This document shows, in pieces, positions 63,394 to 64,000 of a DNA stretch of 64,000 bases. This DNA is from Candidatus Butyricimonas faecavium (GTDB taxonomy: Bacteria > Bacteroidota > Bacteroidia > Bacteroidales > Marinifilaceae). Both the position numbers and the translations under genes were made by a program. The stretch is taken from contig CALUKD010000004.1 of the NCBI GenBank assembly GCA_944321125.1, positions 124,001-188,000 of the forward strand, given 5' to 3'. The notes under the pieces were generated by a model. The model searched no databases. It was not told where the DNA came from and saw only the letters and a program-made list of their open reading frames with translations. How positions within the stretch are numbered: the stretch's first letter is position 1; each line of letters starts with the position of its first letter.

Positions 63394-64000
63394 ATGGGAT
63401 TTTTTAATAAAATATTCGGAGGTGGGGAAACTGAAGTGAAGAAGGAGACTTCGGCAGATCGAATGCTGAGAATTATCAAGGAAAAAACAATGACGGAATG
63501 CGTGAAGCTGATTCCGGAAAAGAAGGCGACTAGACCTTGGGAAAGTAAGATCGGGGGAATACCCTATATACCGAAAGGATTTGACTATCCTTACGAAGAG
63601 GTCGGAAATACGATTGTGACGGAAGGACAACCCCCTGTGATGGCTACAAACGTGGCGGCTGGGCCGTTTGCCGGGTTAGACAGGAGAACTGCTGCTATGC
63701 CTTCTGCGGTTCAGGGAGAGACTGTCAAGCAAGTAGAGGAACAAAAATTGTTACCTTTGCGTTTTTTAGCACAGGTGAATTTTAGCGAGATGCCACCGTT
63801 AGAAGGTTTTCCAACAAAGGGAATTCTCCAGTTTTATATTGCGGGGAAAAATGCTCATGGATTGAATTTCGAGAACCCGGAAGAGCAGAAAGGGTTTCGG
63901 GTGATCTACCATGAGGAGGTTGTAGAAGATGAATCCGTCCTGCTTTCGGTTTTACCGACTGATGGCGTGGAATACCCGGATGGTTTCCCGGTAGATAGCG
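63394..64000 (+). CDS. YwqG/DUF1963-family protein (3' end outside window)
   Basis: Open frame from ATG 63394 (MGFFNKIFGGGETEVKKE) that runs off the window after 202 codons. Family landmarks are SKIGGIPYIPKGFDYPYEE and, further on, LRFLAQVNFSEMPPLEGFPT with KGILQFYIAGKNAHG, typical of YwqG/DUF1963 proteins whose function is unknown. Between these blocks are about 50 residues rich in Ala, Pro, Val and Thr (TEGQPPVMATNVAAG) that usual family members seem to lack. No signal peptide, so probably cytoplasmic. Confidence 0.85.
   Translation, partial: MGFFNKIFGGGETEVKKETSADRMLRIIKEKTMTECVKLIPEKKATRPWESKIGGIPYIPKGFDYPYEEVGNTIVTEGQPPVMATNVAAGPFAGLDRRTAAMPSAVQGETVKQVEEQKLLPLRFLAQVNFSEMPPLEGFPTKGILQFYIAGKNAHGLNFENPEEQKGFRVIYHEEVVEDESVLLSVLPTDGVEYPDGFPVDS

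Noticed and set aside
1-64000. CRISPR array, rRNA, tRNA or prophage
   Set aside because: No spaced direct repeats, conserved rRNA stretches, cloverleaf candidates or phage structural genes were noticed when reading both strands by eye; a short tRNA could still be missed without a covariance search.

Overview
The window looks like a chromosome segment from a gut Bacteroidales bacterium, probably Odoribacteraceae and close to Butyricimonas. That placement is an inference from gene content: stacked ECF sigma / FecR / SusC / SusD loci, DUF4843 and PKD-like lipoproteins, GldA/GldFG-type ABC transporters, and promoter-like sites of the TTTG-N19-TAnnTTTG type. No rRNA, tRNA, CRISPR array, insertion sequence or phage gene was recognised.

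Layout. (1) 1-7243: FecR (5' end cut off), SusC, SusD, a FAS1 lipoprotein and a small lipoprotein. (2) 7291-16061: a G+C-richer housekeeping block. On the minus strand it carries two SurA-like foldases, an OstA/LptA-like protein, an O-antigen ligase/polymerase-like protein with TPRs, and signal peptidase I. Divergent from these is recQ. (3) 16329-27244: FecR, an exported zinc metalloprotease, an STN-bearing SusC, SusD, DUF4843 and PKD-like lipoproteins. (4) 27441-35792: an ECF sigma factor, a SusC without STN domain, SusD, DUF4843, PKD-like lipoprotein and an exported glycine-cleavage-H-like protein lacking the lipoyl lysine. Loci 3 and 4 are diverged tandem copies. (5) 35991-38151, minus strand: queC-queD-queE for the 7-deazaguanine (queuosine precursor) pathway. 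(6) 38342-46317: sigma, FecR, SusC, SusD and an exported thioredoxin-fold protein. (7) 46477-55516: sigma, FecR, SusC, SusD, DUF4843, PKD-like lipoprotein. (8) 55651-62163: two tandem copies of an ATPase plus GldF-GldG-like fusion permease. (9) 62462-64000: a double-GNAT acetyltransferase and the start of a YwqG/DUF1963 protein.

How the genes work together. Five TonB-dependent uptake systems sit here. SusC forms the outer-membrane channel and SusD the surface lipoprotein lid. In four loci SusC has an N-terminal STN domain that would contact the periplasmic part of FecR, which in turn controls an ECF sigma factor. No glycoside hydrolases are present, so polysaccharide is not the obvious substrate. 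The metalloprotease, thioredoxin-fold protein and FAS1 protein point towards peptides, proteins or other non-glycan ligands, but no substrate can be assigned. The most unusual items are the lysine-less exported GcvH-like protein, the split regulation between loci 3 and 4, a recurring SusC-SusD-DUF4843-PKD cassette, and a start-less hydrophobic reading frame overlapping lepB by ATGA.
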